A DNA stretch of 6,498 bases from assembly GCA_016764835.1 (NCBI GenBank), contig JAESRD010000311.1, positions 1 to 6,498 on the forward strand, given 5' to 3'. This DNA comes from Paracoccaceae bacterium. Its GTDB lineage: Bacteria; Pseudomonadota; Alphaproteobacteria; Rhodobacterales; Rhodobacteraceae. Position numbers and translations under genes: made by a program. This document shows, piece after piece, positions 1 through 5,664 of the stretch. The notes under the pieces are model-generated. The model did not search any database, was not told the origin of the DNA, and saw only the letters and a program-made list of their open reading frames with translations. The stretch's first letter is position 1. Each line of letters opens with the position of its first letter.

Positions 1-963
1 GCCCGCCGCAATCAGCAAACACGCGGCCATGGCCGCATTGCTGGCCTGAAAGCCGCCGATCAAGTCAAGCCGGGTCATATGCGCCCGGCCCTGCCAGTCA
101 AACCGCAGGTCTTGGCCCGTTGCGTCAAACCGTTGCGCGAGCAGCCGCAGCCGCGCCTCTGGGCCATGGCCGATGGTGATAACTTCTTGGCCCCGCTTGG
201 CCGCCGCCCCGGCCAGCCCCGGCCCGGCAGCGTCATCAATATTGATCACCGCCACGCCCTCTTCGGGCAAAATACGGCTAAACAGCCCGGCCTTGGCGGC
301 AAGGTATTCTTCCATCGTATGATGATAGTCCAAATGGTCTTGGCTGAGATTGGTGAACCCGGCGGCGGCCAAGACCACTCCGTCTAACCGGCGCTGGTCT
401 AGCCCATGCGACGACGCCTCCATTGCTACATGGCTGATGCCCGCTTTGGCCGCCGCCGCAAGAGCCTGATGCAGGGTCAACGGGTCGGGTGTTGTGTGCC
501 GCAAGGGCAGCTGAAAGTCGCCCTCAACCCCGGTTGTGCCAAGGTTCACTGCCGGACGGCCAAGCACCTGCCACAGCTGGCGGGCAAAGCAGGCGACGGA
601 TGTTTTGCCATTGGTCCCGGTCACCGCGACCATGGTTTCGGGCGTTGGCCCATACCAAAGCGCTGCGGCCCGCGCGATCGCCGCGCGTGGGTCTTCTGAC
701 AGCACCAACACCGCGTCAGATGCCGCCAGCTCCTTGGCTGCAATCTTAGCGCCTTGGGCGTCGGTCAGCACCGCCGCCGCGCCCATGCGCAATGCATATT
801 GTATAAATTCGCCGCCATGGACCTGACTGCCGCTCAGCGCTGCAAACAAAAAGCCGGGTTTGACCGCGCGGCTGTCAATCGCCAAACCGGTGATCATGAT
901 CCCTTGGCCGCCAGCAACGGTTAGCCCCAGATCAGTCAACGAGGTTGCGTGTTGTGGTGCCAT
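1..963 (-). CDS. murE: MurE, UDP-MurNAc-L-Ala-D-Glu ligase (3' end beyond window)
   Basis: Cytoplasmic ATP-dependent ligase that adds the third amino acid (meso-diaminopimelate in Gram-negatives) to UDP-MurNAc-L-Ala-D-Glu. I translated the reverse complement: 321 codons stay open to the window edge, so the C-terminal domain with the family's DNPR specificity motif is not visible, and meso-DAP use is inferred from the family. Seen: N-terminal UDP-binding domain (about 1-105), ATP-binding P-loop GTNGKT (116-121), TTPD (157-160), ASSHGL (183-188), FTNLSQDHLDYH (203-214), and K224 at the position of the carbamylated lysine. The ATG at 961-963 is well bounded: an in-frame TGA lies at 991-993 with no ATG, GTG or TTG between. 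The ribosome site is weak (CGGA, 7 nt upstream). It follows ftsI in dcw order but is 364 bp away, unlike the tightly packed genes before it. Confidence 0.95.
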   Translation of the reverse strand, partial: MAPQHATSLTDLGLTVAGGQGIMITGLAIDSRAVKPGFLFAALSGSQVHGGEFIQYALRMGAAAVLTDAQGAKIAAKELAASDAVLVLSEDPRAAIARAAALWYGPTPETMVAVTGTNGKTSVACFARQLWQVLGRPAVNLGTTGVEGDFQLPLRHTTPDPLTLHQALAAAAKAGISHVAMEASSHGLDQRRLDGVVLAAAGFTNLSQDHLDYHHTMEEYLAAKAGLFSRILPEEGVAVINIDDAAGPGLAGAAAKRGQEVITIGHGPEARLRLLAQRFDATGQDLRFDWQGRAHMTRLDLIGGFQASNAAMAACLLIAAG

Positions 964-1327
964 AGCTCGGTCCGATCTGCTCTTTGGGCCTCAACAAACT
1001 GGCCCATACCCCTTATGGCGCTGGTGCAATCCGCTCAGCCCCATCACCTACACCAGATCATATTCTAATCGGCCTTTGCTCAATAACAGCCCACGGGCCG
1101 CCTTTGCCAGAACCAATAGCGTTCTGTTTGGTTTATCGCTCTGTCCGTGCTGCTAACAAGGGCCGGTTGGAGCACTGCTTCCGAAATTGAGCATTCAAGA
1201 TAGATGCCCAAAGCTTGCGGTTTCAAATACATCAACACGCCAATACCAAGAACTTCTGTGAGCAGCATTACTTTGATAATATTCATAAATATTGCCTTTC
1301 AAATTACCGTCGGGCTGTGAGCCCAAA
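964..1327. other. ftsI-murE intergenic gap, AT-richer than flanks
   Basis: This 364-bp gap stands out because the preceding cluster genes overlap or nearly touch. By eye it is richer in A+T than the coding DNA on either side. It holds a possible small ORF (listed separately), a 6-bp inverted repeat CTGGTG (1021-1026)/CACCAG (1051-1056) with a 24-nt loop, and a weak minus-strand promoter-like pair: TTATTG (1081-1086) 18 nt from TATGAT (1057-1062). If used, that promoter would start about 80-90 nt before murE. At the ftsI stop there are overlapping hairpins (1312-1324 and 1321-1339). None is followed by a T run, so I see no Rho-independent terminator and expect read-through into murE. Confidence 0.5.
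1080..1286 (-). CDS. Possible small membrane protein between ftsI and murE
   Basis: A 68-codon frame starting 41 nt after the ftsI stop and ending 116 nt before murE. I do not recognise a family. Support: an ATG start with AAAGG about 8 nt upstream, and a hydrophobic N-terminal stretch (about residues 3-21, MLL...VLMYL, interrupted by Glu11) followed by Lys22, which could be one membrane segment or an uncleaved signal anchor. The rest is polar with a basic, Trp-rich end (WFWQRRP). Against it: the codons are less GC-rich at third positions than in ftsI or murE, the length is near chance for a gap, and a second minus-strand frame (1195-1377) overlaps it. Treat as a candidate only; conservation of the frame in relatives would decide. 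Confidence 0.3.
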   Translation of the reverse strand: MNIIKVMLLTEVLGIGVLMYLKPQALGIYLECSISEAVLQPALVSSTDRAINQTERYWFWQRRPVGCY

Positions 1328-3115
1328 TTATCGTTGGGCCACCGGGATAACGCCATCAACATGGCGCCCCTCCTCATTTGGCCTCAGTCCCAGAAGCGGC
1401 GCAGTGCGGCGGATCAACTCGGCCGCAACCGGCACGGCTGTCCAGCCAGCTGTGCGGCGCGGGCGTGGCCCCGATGTTTCAACCGGCTCGTCAAGCGTGA
1501 CGACAACAACATATCGCGGGTCATCAGTCGGAAATACCGCGCCAAAAGTGGCGATCACCCGGTCATCATAATAACCACCACCGCCTTCGCGGGGCTTGTC
1601 AGCCGTGCCCGTCTTGCCGCCAACCTCATAGCCCGGCACTTCGCCAAAACTGGCCGTGCCATGGGTAACAACTTGGCGCAATATCGACAAAACTTGACGC
1701 GACGTGCGCTCAGAAATTACCCGCTCGCCCTGCTGTGGCGCGCTCTGGCGCTCTAGCGTCGGCGAAACACGCATGCCGCCGTTAGCGATGGTCGCATAGG
1801 CCTGTGCCAAATGCAGCGGCGAAGCCGAAAGCCCGTGGCCGTAAGAAATGGTCATGAGCGACAATTCAGACCAATTGGGCGGCAGCTGCGGCCGCCCGGT
1901 CGATGCCTCGATCATTTCCAGCTCGGTCGGCACCAAAAGACCCAGCTGGCCCAAGAATTCTTGCTGACGCTCAACCCCGATCATCAGCGCCAAATGCGCT
2001 GTGCCGACATTCGAGCTCTCGACGATCACGTCGGTGGTGCTCAGAGTCGGCCCGAGCGGGTGAAAGTCATTGATCCGGTGGCGGCCCCAGCGGATGGGCC
2101 CTTGCGTATCAATCATTGTCGATGGGTTGACGAGGCCAAGATCAAGCGCCTGCGCGGCGGCAAAAACCTTGAACACCGAGCCGAGCTCATAGACGCCCTG
2201 CGAGGCGCGGTTAAACAGCGGGCTGTCAGACTGGTCACCGGTTATTGGCACTGCGGGCCGGTCATTGGGGTCAAAGTCAGGCAAGCTGGCCATGGCCAAA
2301 ATCTCGCCGGTCTGCACATCCATAATAATGCCGGTTGCCCCTTTGGCATTCATCAGCCGCATGCCATCATACAGCACTTCTTCCATGGCCGCTTGCACGG
2401 TTAGATCAATGGACAATATCAGCGGCGCACCTTCATGCACCGGATCACGCAGGTAATCATCAAAATACAATTCTGTACCAGCAACACCGATCACCTCAGC
2501 AGCACTCACGCCTTCGCGGCCATAAGAAGCCCCACCAAGGATATGCGCTGCAATCGCGCCGTTCGGATAAAGCCGCATCTCACGCGGACCAAACAGCAGG
2601 CCGGGCTCGCCAATATCATGCACCATTTGCATTTGCTCTGGGCTGATTTGACGGCGGACCCAGAGGAACGTCCGCGTGCCGGTAAAGTCAGCCAACAGCC
2701 GTTCAGCGTTAATATCGGGGAAAATTTTCAGCAGTTCAGTCACAGCATAGGCCGGATCAACCATCTGCTCTGGCTGGGCGTAAAGCGCATGTGTCTGCAG
2801 GTTGGTCGCTAATATACGCCCATTGCGGTCGGTAATGTCGGCGCGCTGGCTCAAAATCGGGCTGCCGGTGGCCGCATGGCGCGGCTCGGCAGGCTCCGAA
2901 TTGGCCAAAACAGCCATTTTACCGCCAATCACGCCAAAGGCCATGAAGAAGGCCAGACTCAGGATCAGCAGCCGGCTCTCGGCCCGGCCCCGCGCCTTGT
3001 TGCGCATTTCTTCATGCCGCAGCCGGATATTGTCCTTCTCAATCTGCACCGTGCTTTCGCCCTTTTCGCGGGCGGAAAGTATACGGGCAAGGGGGCGCAA
3101 TGGCTTGCGGGTCAT
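1328..3115 (-). CDS. ftsI: FtsI (PBP3), septal peptidoglycan transpeptidase
   Basis: Class B monofunctional penicillin-binding protein of the divisome; it cross-links septal peptidoglycan in the periplasm with FtsW as glycosyltransferase partner. The 595-residue product has a basic cytoplasmic N-terminus (1-48), one membrane anchor (about 49-70), a PBP dimerisation/pedestal domain (about 88-225; SQRADITDRNGRILATN at 89-105), and a transpeptidase domain (about 255-575). The three catalytic motifs are present: SVFK (313-316, nucleophile S313), SSN (367-369) and KTG (501-503, in GGKTGTADK). There are no PASTA repeats, as expected for FtsI. The ATG overlaps the ftsL stop (ATGA) and is preceded by AGGAGGAG (3121-3128), 5 nt away, the strongest ribosome site in the window. 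The long match to roseobacter FtsI, from memory, is the main taxonomic clue. Confidence 0.97.
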   Translation of the reverse strand: MTRKPLRPLARILSAREKGESTVQIEKDNIRLRHEEMRNKARGRAESRLLILSLAFFMAFGVIGGKMAVLANSEPAEPRHAATGSPILSQRADITDRNGRILATNLQTHALYAQPEQMVDPAYAVTELLKIFPDINAERLLADFTGTRTFLWVRRQISPEQMQMVHDIGEPGLLFGPREMRLYPNGAIAAHILGGASYGREGVSAAEVIGVAGTELYFDDYLRDPVHEGAPLILSIDLTVQAAMEEVLYDGMRLMNAKGATGIIMDVQTGEILAMASLPDFDPNDRPAVPITGDQSDSPLFNRASQGVYELGSVFKVFAAAQALDLGLVNPSTMIDTQGPIRWGRHRINDFHPLGPTLSTTDVIVESSNVGTAHLALMIGVERQQEFLGQLGLLVPTELEMIEASTGRPQLPPNWSELSLMTISYGHGLSASPLHLAQAYATIANGGMRVSPTLERQSAPQQGERVISERTSRQVLSILRQVVTHGTASFGEVPGYEVGGKTGTADKPREGGGGYYDDRVIATFGAVFPTDDPRYVVVVTLDEPVETSGPRPRRTAGWTAVPVAAELIRRTAPLLGLRPNEEGRHVDGVIPVAQR

Positions 3116-3480
3116 AGCGGCTCCTCCTGCCCGGTCGGGGCGATCAGCCCTTCAGAAGAGAGCTCGATCGTGCCGCTGATGGGCCCCAGCTCCGGTGGCC
3201 GCACGGGCACATCGGCAATCGCACCAAATGCGCCGGGCAAAATAGGCATCAGCCCGAGCCGGTCGTAGTTCAACCGCGCAAGCTCGCGCAAACGGTCGGG
3301 GCGGTTTTGATACGCCCATTCGGCCCGCAACATGCCCAAACGGCCACGCGCATCGGCCAACTCACTGTGCAAACCGCGCACCTGTTTGATCGCATCTTGG
3401 GTGCGGTAATTTTCTTGGTAGGCCCAAAAGGCCAACCCCATGACCAGCAGCGCCATAGATGTAAAAAGCAGTCCCCTCAC
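3112..3480 (-). CDS. ftsL: FtsL, bitopic divisome protein
   Basis: Small inner-membrane division protein that forms the FtsQ-FtsL-FtsB complex and activates FtsW-FtsI. The 122-residue product has a very short cytoplasmic tail, one membrane helix (about 4-20), a predicted periplasmic coiled coil (about 25-57), and the alphaproteobacterial stretch [17 protein letters not shown] (63-79), followed by a proline-rich tail. The start is GTG (3478-3480), overlapping the rsmH TGA as GTGA, with AGGAG (3489-3493) 8 nt upstream. Position between rsmH and ftsI fits ftsL in dcw clusters. FtsL is poorly conserved in sequence, so identification rests on size, topology and gene order. The 4-bp overlaps at both ends suggest translational coupling with rsmH and ftsI. 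Confidence 0.88.
   Translation of the reverse strand: MRGLLFTSMALLVMGLAFWAYQENYRTQDAIKQVRGLHSELADARGRLGMLRAEWAYQNRPDRLRELARLNYDRLGLMPILPGAFGAIADVPVRPPELGPISGTIELSSEGLIAPTGQEEPL
3121..3128 (-). promoter_or_regulatory. Strong Shine-Dalgarno of ftsI
   Basis: The minus strand reads AGGAGGAG, 5 nt before the ftsI ATG and inside the 3' end of ftsL. It confirms the ftsI start and suggests efficient independent loading in addition to coupling with ftsL. Confidence 0.8.
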
Positions 3481-4460
3481 CGCTTATACTCCTGTTTATT
3501 CTTAGGTTGCGGCATGCCCAATGCACTGCGCGTCGGGCTTTGGCCAGCCGGTGCGTCACTGCGCCGCGCCATACGCAGCCGCGCAGAGCGGGCGCGTGGA
3601 TTGGCGGCCAGCTCGGCCGCGTCGGCGCTGATAGCGCGTTTGGTGATCGGCTCAAAGCCGGGTATCTCTGTCGGGGCTTCTGGCGCATAACGGCTGCCGC
3701 CGCCGCCCTTGCTAGAGCGCGCCTGAAGGAACCGTTTGACCATGCGGTCTTCAACCGAATGAAAGGTGACAACGGCCAAAATTCCGCCCGGCTTCAGCGC
3801 CCGCTCTGCGGCGGCAAGCCCCTGATATAGCTCATCATATTCTTCATTCACCGCAATACGCAGCGCCTGAAAGCTGCGCGTCGCCGGGTGGCTCTGGCCG
3901 GGCTTTTTGCGCGGCAGACAGTTGCTGACAATCGTTGCCAGCTCTAGCGTGCGGGTTAGCGGACGGGCAGCAATAATCGCCTTAGCGATCCGCCGACTGG
4001 CGCGTTCTTCACCGTAAAGATACAGGATATTGGCAATCTCGGCCTCGTCTGCGGTATTGACGATATCGGCGGCGCTCAGCCCTTGCCCGCTCATCCGCAT
4101 ATCCAGCGGGCCATCCTTTTGAAATGAAAACCCGCGCTCGGCTTGGTCGATCTGCATTGACGATATGCCAAGGTCGAGCACGACGCCATCGAGCGGCTCG
4201 GATGCTAAAGTATCGAGCGCTGAGAACCGGCCTTCGACCATGGTCAGCCGCCCGGCATACTCATCGGCCCAGTCTTGCGCCATAGTGAAAACAGCCGGGT
4301 CGCGGTCAACGCCGGTGACATGGCTGGCCCCTGCATTAAGCAACCCGCGCGCATAGCCGCCAGCACCAAAAGTGCCGTCAAGCCAATGGCCAGTGATCGG
4401 CGCGGCAAGGGCGAGGATCGGGGTCAGTAATACGGGGATATGAGGCGCGGCAGCGGTCAT
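3477..4460 (-). CDS. rsmH: RsmH (MraW), 16S rRNA m4C1402 N4-methyltransferase
   Basis: SAM-dependent enzyme that N4-methylates C1402 of 16S rRNA in the decoding centre. The 327-residue product shows the family landmarks in order: HIPVLL (7-12), SAM-binding DGTFGAGGY (28-36), VDRD (51-54), LDLGISSMQ (95-103), [13 protein letters not shown] (111-123), the inserted helical domain (about 125-205) with [21 protein letters not shown] (within 187-207), VTFHSVEDR (231-239), and [10 protein letters not shown] (287-296). A basic tail of about 30 residues follows the last conserved motif and looks lineage-specific. The ATG lies 9 bp after the mraZ stop; the ribosome site is weak, suggesting coupling to mraZ. 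The TGA overlaps the ftsL start. Conservation is high and all key motifs are intact. Confidence 0.97.
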   Translation of the reverse strand: MTAAAPHIPVLLTPILALAAPITGHWLDGTFGAGGYARGLLNAGASHVTGVDRDPAVFTMAQDWADEYAGRLTMVEGRFSALDTLASEPLDGVVLDLGISSMQIDQAERGFSFQKDGPLDMRMSGQGLSAADIVNTADEAEIANILYLYGEERASRRIAKAIIAARPLTRTLELATIVSNCLPRKKPGQSHPATRSFQALRIAVNEEYDELYQGLAAAERALKPGGILAVVTFHSVEDRMVKRFLQARSSKGGGGSRYAPEAPTEIPGFEPITKRAISADAAELAANPRARSARLRMARRSDAPAGQSPTRSALGMPQPKNKQEYKR

Positions 4461-4469
4461 TGAAACGGC

Positions 4470-4973
4470 CTATTCCGGGGGGGCGGGTTCAAGGAGGCTG
4501 AGCGAGTCAAAGCCCTCCTCTTGCTCCGCCAACCAGCTGGCAATATCGAGTGATTTGGTCGCGGCGAATGTTTCCGACTTCCACAGCTCAAAATAGTCGC
4601 CGTAGCCCAAGAAGGTCAGCTCGCCCTCGCCCAAGCCCAGCTTCTCGCGGAACCGGAGCGGCAGCACAATGCGACCATCCTTATCAACGCTGATTGGCGA
4701 GGTTTGGGTAAAGTAGAAATAGCTCATCGCGTTCTTATTGCGACCCGCTGGCATTTTGCGGATCCGCTCGCGGATTTTGGTGATTTCCTCAACAGACCAG
4801 ACGCGCAAATGGTCGGTCAGGTCGTCAGAATATTGCAGGATCATGGTGGCGGAAAGACCGATGGCCCATTTCGGATCATTGGCCTCTAAGACGCCTCGAA
4901 AATCGGCCGGAACGGACACGCGGCCCTTCTGGTCGATCTTTTGCGGTATCTCACCTGTGAAGCTATGCGTCAC
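4470..4973 (-). CDS. mraZ: MraZ, DNA-binding regulator of the dcw cluster
   Basis: AbrB/SpoVT-fold protein forming ring-shaped oligomers; in E. coli it represses its own promoter by binding direct TGGGN repeats. The 167-residue product carries two swapped-hairpin domains, each with the family signature: IDQKGRVSVP (13-22) and VDKDGRIVLP (96-105). A Glu-rich C-terminal tail (about 140-167) follows. The start is GTG (4971-4973): an in-frame TAG at 4992-4994 lies just upstream, with only CTG as an alternative, and the distance to the first signature matches the family. The start lacks a well-spaced Shine-Dalgarno; AGGA is 16 nt away and fits an upstream 7-codon ORF better. As first gene of the cluster, it probably autoregulates through the phased TGG array at 5246-5288. 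Confidence 0.95.
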   Translation of the reverse strand: MTHSFTGEIPQKIDQKGRVSVPADFRGVLEANDPKWAIGLSATMILQYSDDLTDHLRVWSVEEITKIRERIRKMPAGRNKNAMSYFYFTQTSPISVDKDGRIVLPLRFREKLGLGEGELTFLGYGDYFELWKSETFAATKSLDIASWLAEQEEGFDSLSLLEPAPPE

Positions 4974-4986
4974 CAGCGCCCAACAT
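4963..4986 (-). other. Seven-codon upstream ORF overlapping the mraZ start
   Basis: ATG at 4984-4986 opens the frame MLGAGDA, ending at TAG (4963-4965) just inside mraZ in a different frame. It is preceded by GGGGA (4995-4999) with 8-nt spacing and by AGGA (4990-4993) with 3-nt spacing, so the best ribosome site in the leader serves this ORF rather than the mraZ GTG. It could couple translation to mraZ by termination and re-initiation. Short frames like this arise by chance, so the function is inference. Confidence 0.35.
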
Positions 4987-5023
4987 CTTTCCTATCCCCT
5001 GCAAAATTGTGTTTTAAATGAAA

Positions 5024-5061
5024 ACGACGGATCGAGCTGCTGCCACTGCCCGATCCGTCGT
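5024..5061 (-). terminator. Rho-independent terminator/attenuator upstream of mraZ
   Basis: A perfect 11-bp stem, ACGACGGATCG/CGATCCGTCGT (5024-5034 and 5051-5061), encloses a 16-nt loop. On the minus strand it runs directly into TTTTCATTT, while no T run follows on the plus strand, so it acts toward mraZ. It sits about 50 nt before the mraZ start and inside the mraZ leader, so it must be partly read through. That makes it an attenuator, or the 3' end of a leader-derived sRNA. Confidence 0.8.
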
Positions 5062-5080
5062 CTGTCCCGTTGCCGGGAAG

Positions 5081-5145
5081 TCCGACTGCGCGCGCCACCT
5101 GGGGGGATGTCTGCTCGCTCGCGCGCCGGATCTCTTGTTGTCGGA
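5081..5145 (-). other. GC-rich imperfect hairpin in the mraZ leader, C-rich loop
   Basis: Nested arms: outer TCCGAC (5081-5086)/GTCGGA (5140-5145) and inner GCGCGCG (5088-5094)/CGCGCGC (5120-5126), with a 13-nt asymmetric bulge. The 25-nt apical loop on the minus strand contains CATCCCCCC (5101-5109). Its AUCCCC can pair exactly with GGGGAU (4994-4999) in the Shine-Dalgarno region before mraZ. Confidence 0.5.
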
Positions 5146-5234
5146 AATGGCGAGCTGCCTGTATGTAAACCTGCTATTTTGCCGGTGGGGTTCTTTAGAT
5201 GCCCCTTGAATGCTTGCTCGTCGTTTCCGTGGTC

Positions 5235-5265
5235 AATATGTGCCATGGTGCGATCTGGTAATCAA
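5235..5265 (-). promoter_or_regulatory. Candidate promoter of the mraZ (dcw) leader
   Basis: The minus strand has TTGATT (5260-5265) 17 nt upstream of CACATA (5237-5242; CATATT at 5235-5240 would be a 19-nt spacing). The predicted start is near 5229, about 256 nt before mraZ. A second reading, TTGAAT (5279-5284) 18 nt from TACCAG (5255-5260), would start near 5249. Both -10 boxes are weak. The location is supported mainly by the overlap with the TGG array and by the terminator downstream. Confidence 0.35.
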
Positions 5266-5290
5266 TGGGTTTTTATGGATTCAAATGGTA
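5245..5290. promoter_or_regulatory. Five 10-bp-phased TGG repeats, putative MraZ operator
   Basis: On the plus strand TGG occurs at 5246, 5256, 5266, 5276 and 5286, exactly 10 bp apart, in the contexts ATGGTG, CTGGTA, ATGGGT, ATGGAT and ATGGTA. The blocks on either side break the pattern. E. coli MraZ is known to bind TGGGN repeats separated by 5 nt, the same one-turn period. The array covers the candidate -35 region, as expected for autorepression. Here the TGG strand is opposite to the coding strand of mraZ, and only one repeat is a full TGGG. Confidence 0.6.
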
Positions 5291-5664
5291 TTTGCAGATA
5301 TGCCACAGCAAATTCACCTTGAACAAAATCAAGCTAAAAACTATTGACGCAGCCCGTTGGGGTGTATGGCAGCCCATTTCGCTACATTTAGTTGAATACT
5401 AGCAATTGGCACATATTTCACGCCTGGCCCGACCATTTTACTGTGCTGATTATAGGTCTTTTGAATTCTGAGGATCAGACGGTCAGTAACAGTCAAATCC
5501 CATGTTCAGCGGCGAATCCAAAGAGGCACGGCGTCAAGCCGGACCAAAACTGCCTGTTTTGTTGATGATTCCAACCAGTCCCAGTGTAAACCCGGCCCAG
5601 TACCAGATGATCCCAGCCGTGCCCGCCCCCAAGTACCAGATGGTCCCAGAGGCGGATTGGCAGG
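5291..5664. other. Gap downstream of mrp; no confident gene
   Basis: No ORF here has a credible start. Contents: a direct repeat (5600-5648, listed separately) inside a minus-strand frame open from 5752 to the TGA at 5534-5536. That frame has no ATG or GTG, only a TTG at 5630-5632, and its end is strongly hydrophobic (GIIWYWAGFTLGLVGII), like one membrane helix. It may be a decayed or start-less small membrane gene. Minor hairpins: CAAAAC/GTTTTG (5545-5550/5556-5561), TCTGA/TCAGA (5467-5471/5475-5479) and CTTGA/TCAAG (5318-5322/5329-5333); none has a T run suiting a terminator for mrp. A perfect TATAAT on the minus strand (5449-5454) lacks a good -35. Confidence 0.45.
5600..5648. repeat. Two 16-bp direct repeats with 33-bp period
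   Basis: GTACCAGATG-A/G-TCCCA occurs at 5600-5615 and 5633-5648 with one mismatch. The 33-bp period equals 11 codons, so the repeat keeps the frame whichever strand is read: IWY on the minus strand or YQM[IV]P on the plus strand. The rest of the 33-bp unit is not conserved. Confidence 0.7.

Larger units (their letters stand above)
5018..5229 (-). ncRNA. Extended mraZ leader / putative UpsM-like sRNA
   Basis: The minus strand from about 5229 (start inferred from a weak promoter) to the T run after the terminator would give an RNA of about 210 nt. Visible structure: a GC-rich imperfect hairpin in the middle (5081-5145) and a strong terminator at the 3' end (5024-5061). Read-through would give an mraZ mRNA with a 5' UTR of about 256 nt. 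From memory of the literature, Rhodobacter sphaeroides has an mraZ 5' UTR of about 268 nt with a Rho-independent terminator whose use releases the roughly 200-nt sRNA UpsM, described as characteristic of Rhodobacteraceae. The layout matches, but I did not compare primary sequence. Both ends are approximate. Confidence 0.55.

Noticed and set aside
79..826. Several overlapping plus-strand open frames of 86-102 codons
   Set aside because: They lie antisense to murE, whose minus-strand frame carries every expected motif; they are composition shadows with no recognisable product.
1292..3268. Long plus-strand frames, including one of 197 codons at 1811-2404
   Set aside because: They are antisense to ftsI and ftsL, which have intact catalytic motifs and ribosome sites; the plus-strand translations look like random high-GC peptide.
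5071..5106. GGGAAGTCCGACTG followed by CCTGGGGGG resembles the 5' conserved core of RNase P RNA
   Set aside because: The AGGAAAGTCCGG core is imperfect, and I could not find the paired 3' P4 element or the ACAGAA region at the right distance on this strand.
4992..5246. 84-codon minus-strand frame across the mraZ leader
   Set aside because: It runs through the terminator and hairpin, starts upstream of the inferred transcription start, has no ribosome site, and its Arg/Gly/Ser-rich translation resembles nothing I know.
5319..5347. Plus-strand promoter-like pair TTGAAC-17-TATTGA
   Set aside because: No credible plus-strand gene or RNA follows, and the region is AT-rich enough to produce such pairs by chance.
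5449..5454. Perfect TATAAT on the minus strand
   Set aside because: At 16-19 nt upstream there is no better than TGATCC or similar, far from TTGACA; one perfect hexamer in an AT-rich gap is expected by chance.
5545..5561. CAAAAC/GTTTTG hairpin as a terminator for mrp
   Set aside because: The stem is short and A/T-rich, and on the minus strand it is followed by GTCCGG, not a T run.
5278..5571. GANTC sites (5278, 5514, 5567) as a CcrM-regulated cluster
   Set aside because: Three sites in about 690 bp is close to random expectation for this motif and none overlaps the candidate promoter hexamers.
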